This document shows positions 56,239 through 64,000 of a stretch of 64,000 bases of DNA, in pieces. Numbering within the stretch: the stretch's first letter is position 1; each line of letters opens with the position of its first letter. Position numbers and translations under genes: made by a program. The notes under the pieces are model-generated. The model made no database searches. It had not been told where the DNA came from and saw nothing but the letters and a program-made list of their open reading frames with translations. The DNA lies in contig NC_007406.1 in NCBI RefSeq assembly GCF_000012725.1, forward strand, positions 1,516,001 through 1,580,000. The letters run 5' to 3'. Origin of the DNA: Nitrobacter winogradskyi Nb-255. GTDB lineage: Bacteria; Pseudomonadota; Alphaproteobacteria; Rhizobiales; Xanthobacteraceae.

Positions 56239-57410
56239 CGTCGATCGCGCAGCGTCCGCGCGTCGCGTCTTCCGATGGCGAGGCCATTCTCAACGCGCTC
56301 CCTAATCCTGTGCTGCTGGTCGCGCCCGACGGCCGGATCGTTGACGCCAACATGGCGGCAGAGTCCTTCTTTGAGATGTCGAAGCAGTTCCTGCAGCGCG
56401 AGCCACTGAAACAGCTTATCCCATTCGGCAGTCCGCTCCTGGCCCTGATCGATCAGGTTCGCGACAGCGGCGCGCCCGTCAACGAGTTCAGGGTTGATCT
56501 CGGCACGCCGAGGATCGGCCGTGACCGTCAGGTCGACCTGCATGTCGCGCCCCTGACCGAACGGCCCGCTCACGTCGTGGTGATGATCCAGGAGCGCACC
56601 ATCGCCGACAAGATGGATCGGCAGTTGACCCATCGCAGCGCGGCCCGATCTGTGATCGCGCTTGCGGCCATGCTCGCGCACGAAATCAAGAACCCGCTTT
56701 CCGGGATTCGTGGTGCGGCGCAGCTTCTTGAACAGGGGGCGACGCCGGACGATCGAATGCTGACCCGGCTGATCTGCGACGAGGCGGACCGTATCGTCAC
56801 GCTGGTCGATCGCATGGAGGTATTCGGCGACGAGCGGCCGATCAGGCGGGAGCCTGTCAACATTCACGCGGTGCTCGATCATGTCAAACGGCTCGCGCAG
56901 TCGGGCTTCGCGCGAAATGTCAGGTTCACCGTTGATTACGATCCGTCGCTTCCGCCGGTTCTCGGCGATCGGGATCAACTGGTTCAAATCTTTCTGAACC
57001 TTGTCAAGAATGCCGCCGAAGCTGTTTCCGATCTCGGAGAAGAGGGAGAAATCCAGTTCACGACCGCATTCCGTCCCGGCTTGCGCCTTTCCCTCCCGGG
57101 CAAGAAAACGCGGGTTTCGCTGCCGCTGGAGTTCTGCGTCAAGGACAATGGTCCCGGCGTGGCGGAGGATCTGCTTCCGAACCTGTTCGATCCGTTCGTC
57201 ACCACCAAGCAGACCGGCAGCGGGCTCGGTCTGGCGCTGGTCGCAAAGATCGTCGGGGATCACGGCGGCATCGTCGAGTGCGAGTCGCAGCCGCGCAAGA
57301 CCAACTTCCGTATCCTGCTGCCGATGTTCGATTCCGGTCCGGTACACCGGCAGGGCGATGACGCTGCCGCGTCCGGAATACCGCCACGCACCGCGCGTCA
57401 TCCAGCATGA
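56235..57410 (+). CDS. ntrB: Nitrogen regulation sensor kinase NtrB
   Basis: 391 aa cytoplasmic kinase that phosphorylates or, with PII, dephosphorylates NtrC. PAS domain ([20 protein letters not shown], about 18-80), H-box with His149 in [16 protein letters not shown]-box [12 protein letters not shown] and the ATP lid KDNGPGV ... [12 protein letters not shown]. No membrane segment. ATG at 56235 behind GGAGGG, coupled with dusB. Confidence 0.96.
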   Translation: MTSIAQRPRVASSDGEAILNALPNPVLLVAPDGRIVDANMAAESFFEMSKQFLQREPLKQLIPFGSPLLALIDQVRDSGAPVNEFRVDLGTPRIGRDRQVDLHVAPLTERPAHVVVMIQERTIADKMDRQLTHRSAARSVIALAAMLAHEIKNPLSGIRGAAQLLEQGATPDDRMLTRLICDEADRIVTLVDRMEVFGDERPIRREPVNIHAVLDHVKRLAQSGFARNVRFTVDYDPSLPPVLGDRDQLVQIFLNLVKNAAEAVSDLGEEGEIQFTTAFRPGLRLSLPGKKTRVSLPLEFCVKDNGPGVAEDLLPNLFDPFVTTKQTGSGLGLALVAKIVGDHGGIVECESQPRKTNFRILLPMFDSGPVHRQGDDAAASGIPPRTARHPA

Positions 57411-57417
57411 GGACAAA

Positions 57418-58857
57418 ATGTCTCCAGCCAACATACTTGTCGCCGATGATGACGGAGCCATCCGCACGGTGATCAATCAGGCGCTGTCGCGTGCCGGTTA
57501 TGACGTGCGCCTGACCGGGAATGCCGCAACGCTGTGGCGATGGGTCAGCCAGGGCGAAGGAGATATCGTGATCACCGACGTGGTGATGCCGGACGAGAAC
57601 GCCTTCGACCTTCTGCCTCGCATCAAGAAAATCAGGCCGAACCTGCCGGTCATCGTGATGAGCGCGCAGAACACCTTCATGACGGCGATCCGCGCCTCCG
57701 AGCGCGGCGCTTACGAATACCTTCCGAAACCGTTCGACCTGAAGGAACTGATCGCAATCGTCGGCCGCGCGCTCGCCGAGCCGAAGGAGAGCGCGGCCAG
57801 CCGCGGCGACGAGAATGAAGGCGATTCCCTGCCGTTGATCGGCCGGTCCCCCGCCATGCAGGAAATCTACCGTGTTCTGGCGCGGCTGATGCAGACGGAC
57901 CTGACCGTGATGATTTCCGGCGAGTCCGGCACCGGCAAGGAACTTGTCGCGCGCGCGCTTCATGACTACGGCAAGCGTCGCGGCGGTCCGTTCGTCGCCG
58001 TCAATATGGCGGCGATTCCCCGCGACCTGATCGAATCGGAGTTGTTCGGTCACGAACGCGGCGCATTCACGGGCGCGAACGCCCGCGCGTCGGGCCGTTT
58101 CGAGCAGGCCGAAGGAGGGACTCTCTTTCTCGACGAAATCGGCGACATGCCGATGGAGGCGCAGACACGTCTGCTTCGTGTGCTTCAGCAGGGTGAATAT
58201 TGCACCGTCGGGGGAAGGACGGCCATCAAGACGGATGTCCGCATCGTTGCGGCATCCAACAAGGATCTTCGTGTCCTGATTCAGCAGGGGCTGTTTCGCG
58301 AGGATCTTTTTTTCCGCCTCAACGTGGTGCCGCTGCGCCTGCCGCCGCTCCGCGAACGCATCGAGGATCTGCCGGATCTGATCAGGCATTTTTTCGTGCT
58401 TGCCGAAAAGGATGGACTGCCGCCCAAGAAGCTGGACGCGCTTGCGCTAGAACGCTTGAAGCGGCACCGCTGGCCCGGCAACGTCCGGGAGCTTGAAAAC
58501 CTTGCGCGCAGGCTGGCCGCGCTCTACCCGCAGGATGTCATCACCGCTCCGGTGATCGATTGCGAGCTTGCATCTCCCGAGGCGACCTCCGGAAGTAACG
58601 CCCAGAACATCAATAGTCTCGGTGGCGCCGTCGAGATGTACATGTCGTCGCTTTTCTCAGGCTCCCCGAACGGGCTCCCGCCGCCTGGCCTGTATCAACG
58701 CGTTCTCAGGGAGATTGAGGTCCCGCTTCTCACCGCCGTGCTGGCGGCGACGCGCGGCAACCAGATTCGCGCCGCCGACCTTTTGGGTTTGAACCGCAAC
58801 ACGCTCCGTAAAAAAATCCGCGATCTGGATATCCAGGTCTACCGTTCCGGAGGATAG
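57418..58857 (+). CDS. ntrC: Nitrogen regulation response regulator NtrC
   Basis: 479-aa sigma-54 activator. Receiver with Asp54 ([14 protein letters not shown]) and Lys104; AAA+ with Walker A GESGTGKE (168-175), GAFTGA at 215-220 and Walker [13 protein letters not shown]; Fis-type HTH at the end ([20 protein letters not shown]). ATG 57418 follows GAGGACA. The open frame extends far upstream inside ntrB but only as a shadow. Confidence 0.97.
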   Translation: MSPANILVADDDGAIRTVINQALSRAGYDVRLTGNAATLWRWVSQGEGDIVITDVVMPDENAFDLLPRIKKIRPNLPVIVMSAQNTFMTAIRASERGAYEYLPKPFDLKELIAIVGRALAEPKESAASRGDENEGDSLPLIGRSPAMQEIYRVLARLMQTDLTVMISGESGTGKELVARALHDYGKRRGGPFVAVNMAAIPRDLIESELFGHERGAFTGANARASGRFEQAEGGTLFLDEIGDMPMEAQTRLLRVLQQGEYCTVGGRTAIKTDVRIVAASNKDLRVLIQQGLFREDLFFRLNVVPLRLPPLRERIEDLPDLIRHFFVLAEKDGLPPKKLDALALERLKRHRWPGNVRELENLARRLAALYPQDVITAPVIDCELASPEATSGSNAQNINSLGGAVEMYMSSLFSGSPNGLPPPGLYQRVLREIEVPLLTAVLAATRGNQIRAADLLGLNRNTLRKKIRDLDIQVYRSGG

Positions 58858-59034
58858 GTAGCCGAGTCTACCGGCAGTTTTTCCGCCATTCACGATCGAA
58901 CCGGACTCAATCGATTGTTGCCAGTCGCGGCTGATGTTCGCGCCGCGGAAATGTCCCAATTGTGCAACATTGTTGTATGATTGCATCAGTTCGCTGGTTG
59001 CGCCAGCCAGCTTAAACGCCCAGCTTTCACGCGG

Positions 59035-61335
59035 ATGACCACAGCAGACACGCCGGTTCCCTCGCACGATCCGACATTCGCCGAGTCGCGTGGCTGGGCG
59101 ATGCGCCGGCTATTGGCGCCCGTCGCGATCGGCCTTGCGCTGCTGTCGGCATTCCTGACTTTCGTGGTTTTGGTTGGCCTCACGCCGATCGAGCCGACGC
59201 ACCGGGTCGTCATTACGTTTCTGCTGGTCGACGCCGGCATCATCCTTCTGCTCGTTGGCATCATCGCCCGCGAGGTCTGGCGTGTCGTGCAAGCCCGCCG
59301 CCGGGGGCGCGCCGCGGCGAAGCTGCATGTGCAGGTCGTCGGTCTTTTCTCGATCATCGCCGTTCTGCCGGCGGTCGTGGTGTCGGTCGTCGCCAGCGTC
59401 ACGATCGATCGCGGCCTTGACCGTCTGTTTTCAGGGCCGATCAAGGAGGTTATTGAGAACTCGCGGATCGTCGCACACGCTTATGCGAACGAGCATGCCC
59501 AACTGATCCGGGGCGATATCCTGGGCATGGCCAATGACGTTTCCAACGCACGGCCGCTCTACGACCAGGACCGCGTGACATTTCTCCAACTCCTGACCTC
59601 CAGCGCCAAGGCTCGCAACCTTCCCGGCGCGATGCTGATCGATAAGGAGGGTCATCTGCTGGTATCGGCGCAAACCGGCATCAAGCGAGCCTACGACACG
59701 CCGAACCCCGACATTCTCAAGAATGTGAATGAGGACGATCCGCAGATCGCGCTCATTCCGGAGGCGAACTACGTCGCCGCCGTCATTCGCCTTCGCGCGT
59801 TTCAGGACACGTTCCTTTACGTCGCGAGATTGCTCGATCCCTATGTCGTCTCGCAACTGAAGCAGACCGAGTCGAGCATTGTCGAATACGCCACGATCGA
59901 GGCTCGGCGTCTTGGCATCCAGGTGGCGCTCGCGCTGATGTTCGCTGTGATTGCGCTGACCATTCTGATGGCGTCGGTATTGCTAGGCCTCAACTTCGCG
60001 GACCGGTTCGTGGCCCCCGTCCGACGCCTGATGAACGCGGCCAACCTCGTATCCACCGGCGACCTGAACGTTCAGGTTCCTGTTTTGAAATCCGAAGGCG
60101 ACCTGGCGCAGCTCGGCGAGACATTCAACAAGATGACCGCCGAATTGCGCACTCAGCGCGACGAACTCGTTAATGCGAGCGGCCTGATCGACAGCCGGCG
60201 CCGTTTCATCGAGGCGGTGCTGTCGTCGGCCAGCGCCGGCATCATCGGCGTCGACGGCGCCAACACCATCCGCATCCTGAACCGCTCGGCGGAGAAGCTG
60301 ATCGGCCATTCGGAATCAGAAACGCTCGGACATCCGCTATCCGAGGTCATCCCCGAGCTGAGCGATCTCATGCAGACGGCGAGGGAGGGGGCGCAACGGC
60401 TGGTGCAGGGCCAGATCACGCTCAATCGCGACGGCAATGAGCGTAACATCTCGGTGCGCGTCAGCGCCGAGCAAACCAGTCAATCGCGTGACAGCTACAT
60501 CATCACCCTGGACGATATCACGGAGCTTGTGACCGCGCAGCGTACGTCCGCGTGGGGCGATGTGGCGCGACGTATCGCTCATGAAATCAAGAATCCGTTG
60601 ACACCGATCCAGCTTTCGGCCGAGCGCATCCGCCGTAAATTCGGCAAGGTGATCACTCAGGACAAGCCGATCTTCGAGCAATGCACCGACACCATCGTGC
60701 GTCAGGTTGAGGATATCAGGCGGATGGTCGATGAGTTCTCGCGTTTCGCGCGAATGCCGAAGCCCGTGATGGAAGGAGAGGATGTCGCCGATACGGTCCG
60801 CCAGACGGTTTTCCTCATGCGTGTCGGACATCCCGAGATCGATATCGAAGCCGACATCAGGCAAGAACCGATGCGCGCGCAGTTTGACCGGCGGCTGATC
60901 TCGCAGGCGCTGACCAATATCATCAAGAACGCGGCCGAAGCCATCGAAGCGGTGCCGCCGGAGGTGCTCGGAAAAGGCCGGATCGACGTCATCGCCGCGC
61001 AGGAAGAAGACGACATCATCATTGACGTGATCGACAATGGTGTCGGCTTACCGAAAGTTGCGCGCGCGCGGCTGCTGGAGCCTTACGTGACGACACGCGA
61101 AAAGGGTACCGGCCTTGGTCTTGCGATCGTGGGGCGCGTTCTGGAAGACCACGGCGGAAAGCTCGAGCTCAATGACGCGTCGGCGATCAGGCCGGAAGCG
61201 CGGGGAGCCTGGATGCGGTTGCGGTTTGCAGCGACGGGGCCAGCGAATGCGGGAACCATTGGGGATGATGGAGCGACTAACGGGGATACCCTGACCGGAA
61301 AAGAAACAAAGACTGAGGTTGCGACCGGCGGCTGA
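59035..61335 (+). CDS. ntrY: Sensor kinase NtrY
   Basis: 766 aa membrane kinase. Three N-terminal helices (RLLAPVAIGLALLSAFLTFV; VVITFLLVDAGIILLLVGII; VVGLFSIIAVLPAVVVSVVA), a periplasmic domain, a fourth helix (ALALMFAVIALTILMASVLL), HAMP, PAS (IIGVDGANTIRILNRSAEKL), H-box with [13 protein letters not shown], and HATPase (GTGLGLAIVG). Partner of NtrX; linked to nitrogen, redox and envelope signalling in alphaproteobacteria. 177 bp separate it from ntrC, so it may have its own promoter. Confidence 0.95.
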   Translation: MTTADTPVPSHDPTFAESRGWAMRRLLAPVAIGLALLSAFLTFVVLVGLTPIEPTHRVVITFLLVDAGIILLLVGIIAREVWRVVQARRRGRAAAKLHVQVVGLFSIIAVLPAVVVSVVASVTIDRGLDRLFSGPIKEVIENSRIVAHAYANEHAQLIRGDILGMANDVSNARPLYDQDRVTFLQLLTSSAKARNLPGAMLIDKEGHLLVSAQTGIKRAYDTPNPDILKNVNEDDPQIALIPEANYVAAVIRLRAFQDTFLYVARLLDPYVVSQLKQTESSIVEYATIEARRLGIQVALALMFAVIALTILMASVLLGLNFADRFVAPVRRLMNAANLVSTGDLNVQVPVLKSEGDLAQLGETFNKMTAELRTQRDELVNASGLIDSRRRFIEAVLSSASAGIIGVDGANTIRILNRSAEKLIGHSESETLGHPLSEVIPELSDLMQTAREGAQRLVQGQITLNRDGNERNISVRVSAEQTSQSRDSYIITLDDITELVTAQRTSAWGDVARRIAHEIKNPLTPIQLSAERIRRKFGKVITQDKPIFEQCTDTIVRQVEDIRRMVDEFSRFARMPKPVMEGEDVADTVRQTVFLMRVGHPEIDIEADIRQEPMRAQFDRRLISQALTNIIKNAAEAIEAVPPEVLGKGRIDVIAAQEEDDIIIDVIDNGVGLPKVARARLLEPYVTTREKGTGLGLAIVGRVLEDHGGKLELNDASAIRPEARGAWMRLRFAATGPANAGTIGDDGATNGDTLTGKETKTEVATGG

Positions 61336-61352
61336 CGAGGCGGATCCAATTC

Positions 61353-62723
61353 ATGGCACATGACATTCTGATTGTTGACGACGAGGCGGACATTCGCGAC
61401 CTGGTTGCGGGCATCCTGGAAGATGAGGGGTTCACGACCCGAACCGCGCGCAACAGCGATGAGGCGCTGGCGGAGGTTTCAAGCCGCCGTCCGCACATGG
61501 TGTTTCTCGACATCTGGCTGCAAGGCAGCAAGCTCGATGGGCTCCAGCTGCTGGAAATGATCAAGCAGGACAGCCCCGATATGCCGGTCGTGATGATCTC
61601 CGGTCATGGCAACATCGAAACGGCGGTCGCGGCCATCAAACGCGGCGCCTATGACTTCATCGAAAAGCCGTTCAAGGCCGATCGGCTGATTCTGGTGGCG
61701 ACGCGTGCGCTCGAAACGTCGCGCCTGAAGCGCGAGGTCCGTGAACTGAAGCAGCTCGCGCCGGCGGCAAGCTCGCTGGTTGGGCGTTCGCCATGCATGA
61801 ACCAGCTTCGGCAAACCATCGAGCGCGCGGCGAAAGCCAACAGCCGCATCATGATCGTCGGCCCGTCCGGGTCCGGCAAGGAACTGGCGGCGCGAACGCT
61901 TCATAATCAGTCGAGCCGTGCCGAGGGGCCGTTTGTTGTCATCAACGCCGCTGCGATCACGCCGGAGCGAATGGAGTCCGAACTGTTCGGCGTGGAGCAG
62001 GTCGACGGTCAGCAGCCTCGCAAGGCCGGTGCGCTGGAAGAAGCGCACGGCGGGACGCTGTTCATCGACGAGATCGGCGATATGCCGCGCGAGACGCAGA
62101 ACAAGATCATGCGGGTCCTGGTCGATCAGACCTTTCAACGCTCAGGCGGCGCAACCAAGATCAAGGTGGATGTGCGCATCATTTCGTCGACAGCGCGCAA
62201 TCTGGAGGAGGAAATTGCAGCGGGCAGGTTCCGTGAAGATCTCTATCACCGGCTGTCGGTGGTGCCGATCCGCGTTCCGCCATTGTCCGAACGCCGCGAG
62301 GATATTCCCGAACTGATCGAATTTTTCATGGACCATATCTCCGCCACGAGCGGTTTGCCCAAGCGCCAGATCGGCGATGACGCGATGGCGGTGCTGCAAT
62401 CGCATGTCTGGCCGGGCAACGTCCGGCAACTCCGAAACAATGTCGAGCGCGTAATGATCCTGGCAGGCGGAGGCCCGGAGGTCATCATCACCGCGGATAT
62501 GTTGCCGCAGGATGTCGGCTCCATGGTCCCGGCGATGCCGTCGGGCGTCAATGGCGAGCACATCATGGGCTTGCCGCTTCGCGAGGCCCGCGAGGTTTTC
62601 GAGCGCGACTATCTGATCGCTCAGATCAGCCGCTTCTCCAACAACATCTCCCGGACCGCGGAGTTCGTCGGCATGGAGCGCTCGGCGCTGCATCGCAAAC
62701 TCAAGGCGCTCGGCGTCAACTAG
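61353..62723 (+). CDS. ntrX: Response regulator NtrX (NtrC-like, without GAFTGA)
   Basis: 456 aa. Receiver with Asp53 (MVFLDIWLQGSK) and Lys105; AAA+ with Walker A GPSGSGKE (170-177) and Walker B GGTLFIDEIGDM (233-244); Fis-type HTH at the C-terminus (ISRTAEFVGMERSALHRKLK). At the position of GAFTGA the sequence reads VEQVDGQQPRKAGALEE, so the loop that contacts sigma-54 is missing. It therefore probably acts on sigma-70 promoters. 17 bp after ntrY. Confidence 0.95.
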   Translation: MAHDILIVDDEADIRDLVAGILEDEGFTTRTARNSDEALAEVSSRRPHMVFLDIWLQGSKLDGLQLLEMIKQDSPDMPVVMISGHGNIETAVAAIKRGAYDFIEKPFKADRLILVATRALETSRLKREVRELKQLAPAASSLVGRSPCMNQLRQTIERAAKANSRIMIVGPSGSGKELAARTLHNQSSRAEGPFVVINAAAITPERMESELFGVEQVDGQQPRKAGALEEAHGGTLFIDEIGDMPRETQNKIMRVLVDQTFQRSGGATKIKVDVRIISSTARNLEEEIAAGRFREDLYHRLSVVPIRVPPLSERREDIPELIEFFMDHISATSGLPKRQIGDDAMAVLQSHVWPGNVRQLRNNVERVMILAGGGPEVIITADMLPQDVGSMVPAMPSGVNGEHIMGLPLREAREVFERDYLIAQISRFSNNISRTAEFVGMERSALHRKLKALGVN

Positions 62724-62805
62724 ATTGTTGCTCTGACGCATGGTCATCCCGCGAAATCGTATTCATCTCGATCGAGAACAGGTAACGCTGAGGTAAACCT
62801 GCTGA

Positions 62806-63663
62806 ATGTCGCGCATCGCTTATGTCAACGGCCGGTATCGCGATCTGCGCGATGCCTGCGTCAACGTCGAGGATCGCGGCTACCAGTTTGCCGACGGTGT
62901 TTACGAGGTTTGCGAGGTGCGCGGCGCGAGGCTGGTTGATTTTCCCCGGCACATGGCCCGGTTGCAGCGGTCGATGCGCGAATTGCGGATCGCCGAACCG
63001 ATGCCGATCACGGCGCTCGGCATCATCATGCGCGAGGTCGTGCGGCGGAATCGCGTGACCTACGGAATCGTGTATCTGCAGGTGACTCGCGGCGTGGCCC
63101 GGCGCGATCACGCTTTTCCGCCGAACCCGGTCAAGCCGGGCGTCGTCGTCACGGCCCGCGCGCTGGATGACGAGAAAAAGCAGCAAGCCGCCGCCGCCGG
63201 CATTTCTGTCATTACTCTGCCGGAGAATCGTTGGCCGCGGGTGGATATCAAGTCAGTGGCGCTGCTGCCGAATGTTTTGGCAAAGCAGCATGCGCGGGAA
63301 AAGGGAGCCCATGAGGCGTGGTACGTCGATAGTGACGGATTCGTCACCGAAGGCGCGTCGAGCAACGCCTGGATCGTGACGAAGGACGGCCGGGCCGTCA
63401 CCCGGTCAGTGGACCAGGGCATTCTGGCGGGCATCACGCGGGCTGTTCTCATGGAAGTCCTGAGGGCTTTTCAGATCAGGCTTGAAGAGCGCCCGTTCAC
63501 GCCGGCGGAAGCCCGCGAGGCGGCCGAAGCGTTTGTAACCTCGGCTTCTCAGATCGTCATGCCCGTGGTCGCGATCGACGGCCAGGTGGTGGGGGATGGT
63601 CGGCCTGGCGGTATTGCAAGGCGGCTTCGAGAGGAATTCCACCGCTTTTCAGCATTTTCCTGA
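62806..63663 (+). CDS. dat: D-amino-acid aminotransferase (class IV PLP enzyme)
   Basis: 285 aa. N-terminus RIAYVNGRYRDLRDACVNVEDRGYQFADGVYEV is typical of fold-type IV D-amino-acid transaminases; PLP Lys in VDIKSVALLPNVLAKQ, and FVTEGASSNAWIV and GITRAVLME bind the cofactor. Converts D-Ala and 2-oxoglutarate to pyruvate and D-Glu, or works on branched-chain acids. It lies between ntrX and hfq as in related alphaproteobacteria. Confidence 0.9.
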   Translation: MSRIAYVNGRYRDLRDACVNVEDRGYQFADGVYEVCEVRGARLVDFPRHMARLQRSMRELRIAEPMPITALGIIMREVVRRNRVTYGIVYLQVTRGVARRDHAFPPNPVKPGVVVTARALDDEKKQQAAAAGISVITLPENRWPRVDIKSVALLPNVLAKQHAREKGAHEAWYVDSDGFVTEGASSNAWIVTKDGRAVTRSVDQGILAGITRAVLMEVLRAFQIRLEERPFTPAEAREAAEAFVTSASQIVMPVVAIDGQVVGDGRPGGIARRLREEFHRFSAFS

Positions 63664-63847
63664 TGGTTTTTGTGTATCCGGGTAAACCCGCGGACCCGAA
63701 CCGGCTTGCGTAACATCATACTCTGCCTTCTAATCCGGGGGGCCGGGTCCATGAGGAGGATCTCAGAGGGGAGCCGGCGGGCCATGAAACGCTCGGGAGG
63801 GCTGCTTCCGGCTCCAAAAAGCAAAGTTAAACTGCGGGATAACAAAA

Positions 63848-64000
63848 ATGGCGATAGACCGCGCACAAAACCTACAGGACACTTTCCTCAACCACGTCCG
63901 TAAGACGAAAACGCCTCTGACGATCTTTCTGGTAAACGGAGTCAAGCTCCAGGGAATCGTGACCTGGTTCGACAATTTCTGCCTGCTGCTCAGGCGCGAC
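63848..64000 (+). CDS. hfq: RNA chaperone Hfq, 3' truncated by window edge
   Basis: First 51 codons: [20 protein letters not shown], then [20 protein letters not shown] and [11 protein letters not shown]. The Sm1 motif is complete; the Sm2 (KH) motif lies beyond the window. Hexameric Sm-like protein that pairs small RNAs with mRNAs. Start ATG at 63848 is preceded by an A-rich stretch and GCGGGA. 184 bp separate it from dat. Confidence 0.96.

Overview
This window is ordinary high-GC alphaproteobacterial chromosome from the Bradyrhizobium/Nitrobacter/Rhodopseudomonas group (Nitrobacteraceae). Evidence for this is the dusB-ntrB-ntrC-ntrY-ntrX-dat-hfq order, the divK-pleD cell-cycle pair, popZ, eipB, a fused ispDF, an ATP12/CBP3/COX15/COQ10-like set of assembly factors, and a dense family of dispersed intergenic repeats. 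A NarK-type nitrate/nitrite carrier next to heme A synthase would suit Nitrobacter, but the genus is inference.

Layout. 1-5000: 5'-truncated periplasmic protease gene, rarA, a TPR protein and an RluC-type pseudouridine synthase. 5000-7260: two insertion sequences (IS630 and IS5/IS427 type), each inserted at a TA inside or at the edge of dispersed-repeat DNA. 7260-12600: ATP12-type chaperone, a FliK-like/FlhB-C-terminal-like pair, pccB, then an AT-rich HAD hydrolase gene that looks acquired. 12670-17772: bamE-like lipoprotein, CBP3-type chaperone, DUF177, plsX-fabH, ihfA, MerR regulator. 17855: tRNA-Pro(GGG). 18194-19375: saccharopine-dehydrogenase-like reductase. 19426-27814: exopolysaccharide locus (polymerase/ligase, WcaJ-type priming transferase, glycosyltransferase, Wza-like export lipoprotein, Wzz/GumC-like protein with a degenerate kinase domain, CelD-like protein). 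27936-35614: DUF2842, ctaA, narK-like, O-acetylhomoserine sulfhydrylase, rplM-rpsI, lytic transglycosylase with SPOR-like end, trmO. 35629-41098: GNAT/FemAB-like protein, glycerophosphodiesterase, RidA, eipB, dinB, DUF3572. 41317-46666: divK-pleD, rpmG, TolC, popZ. 46869-53153: valS, MFS carrier, 3-methyladenine glycosylase, lipA, COQ10-like protein. 53164-64000: cinA-like, ispDF, dusB-ntrBC-ntrYX, dat and a 3'-truncated hfq.

How the genes work together. Most are housekeeping: fatty-acid and phospholipid initiation (plsX-fabH), respiratory assembly (ATP12, CBP3, ctaA, COQ10-like), envelope assembly (bamE, eipB, tolC, EPS export), translation, polarity and cell cycle (divK, pleD, popZ), and nitrogen two-component control (ntrBC, ntrYX). 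The accessory content is modest: two ISs, the HAD gene, the EPS locus and about a dozen copies of one hairpin-forming repeat. I see no CRISPR array, prophage, toxin-antitoxin module or recognisable defence island. The most unusual signals are the repeat family and its effects on neighbouring gene starts, the compositionally foreign HAD gene abutting pccB, and a 17-bp tandem array upstream of tolC.
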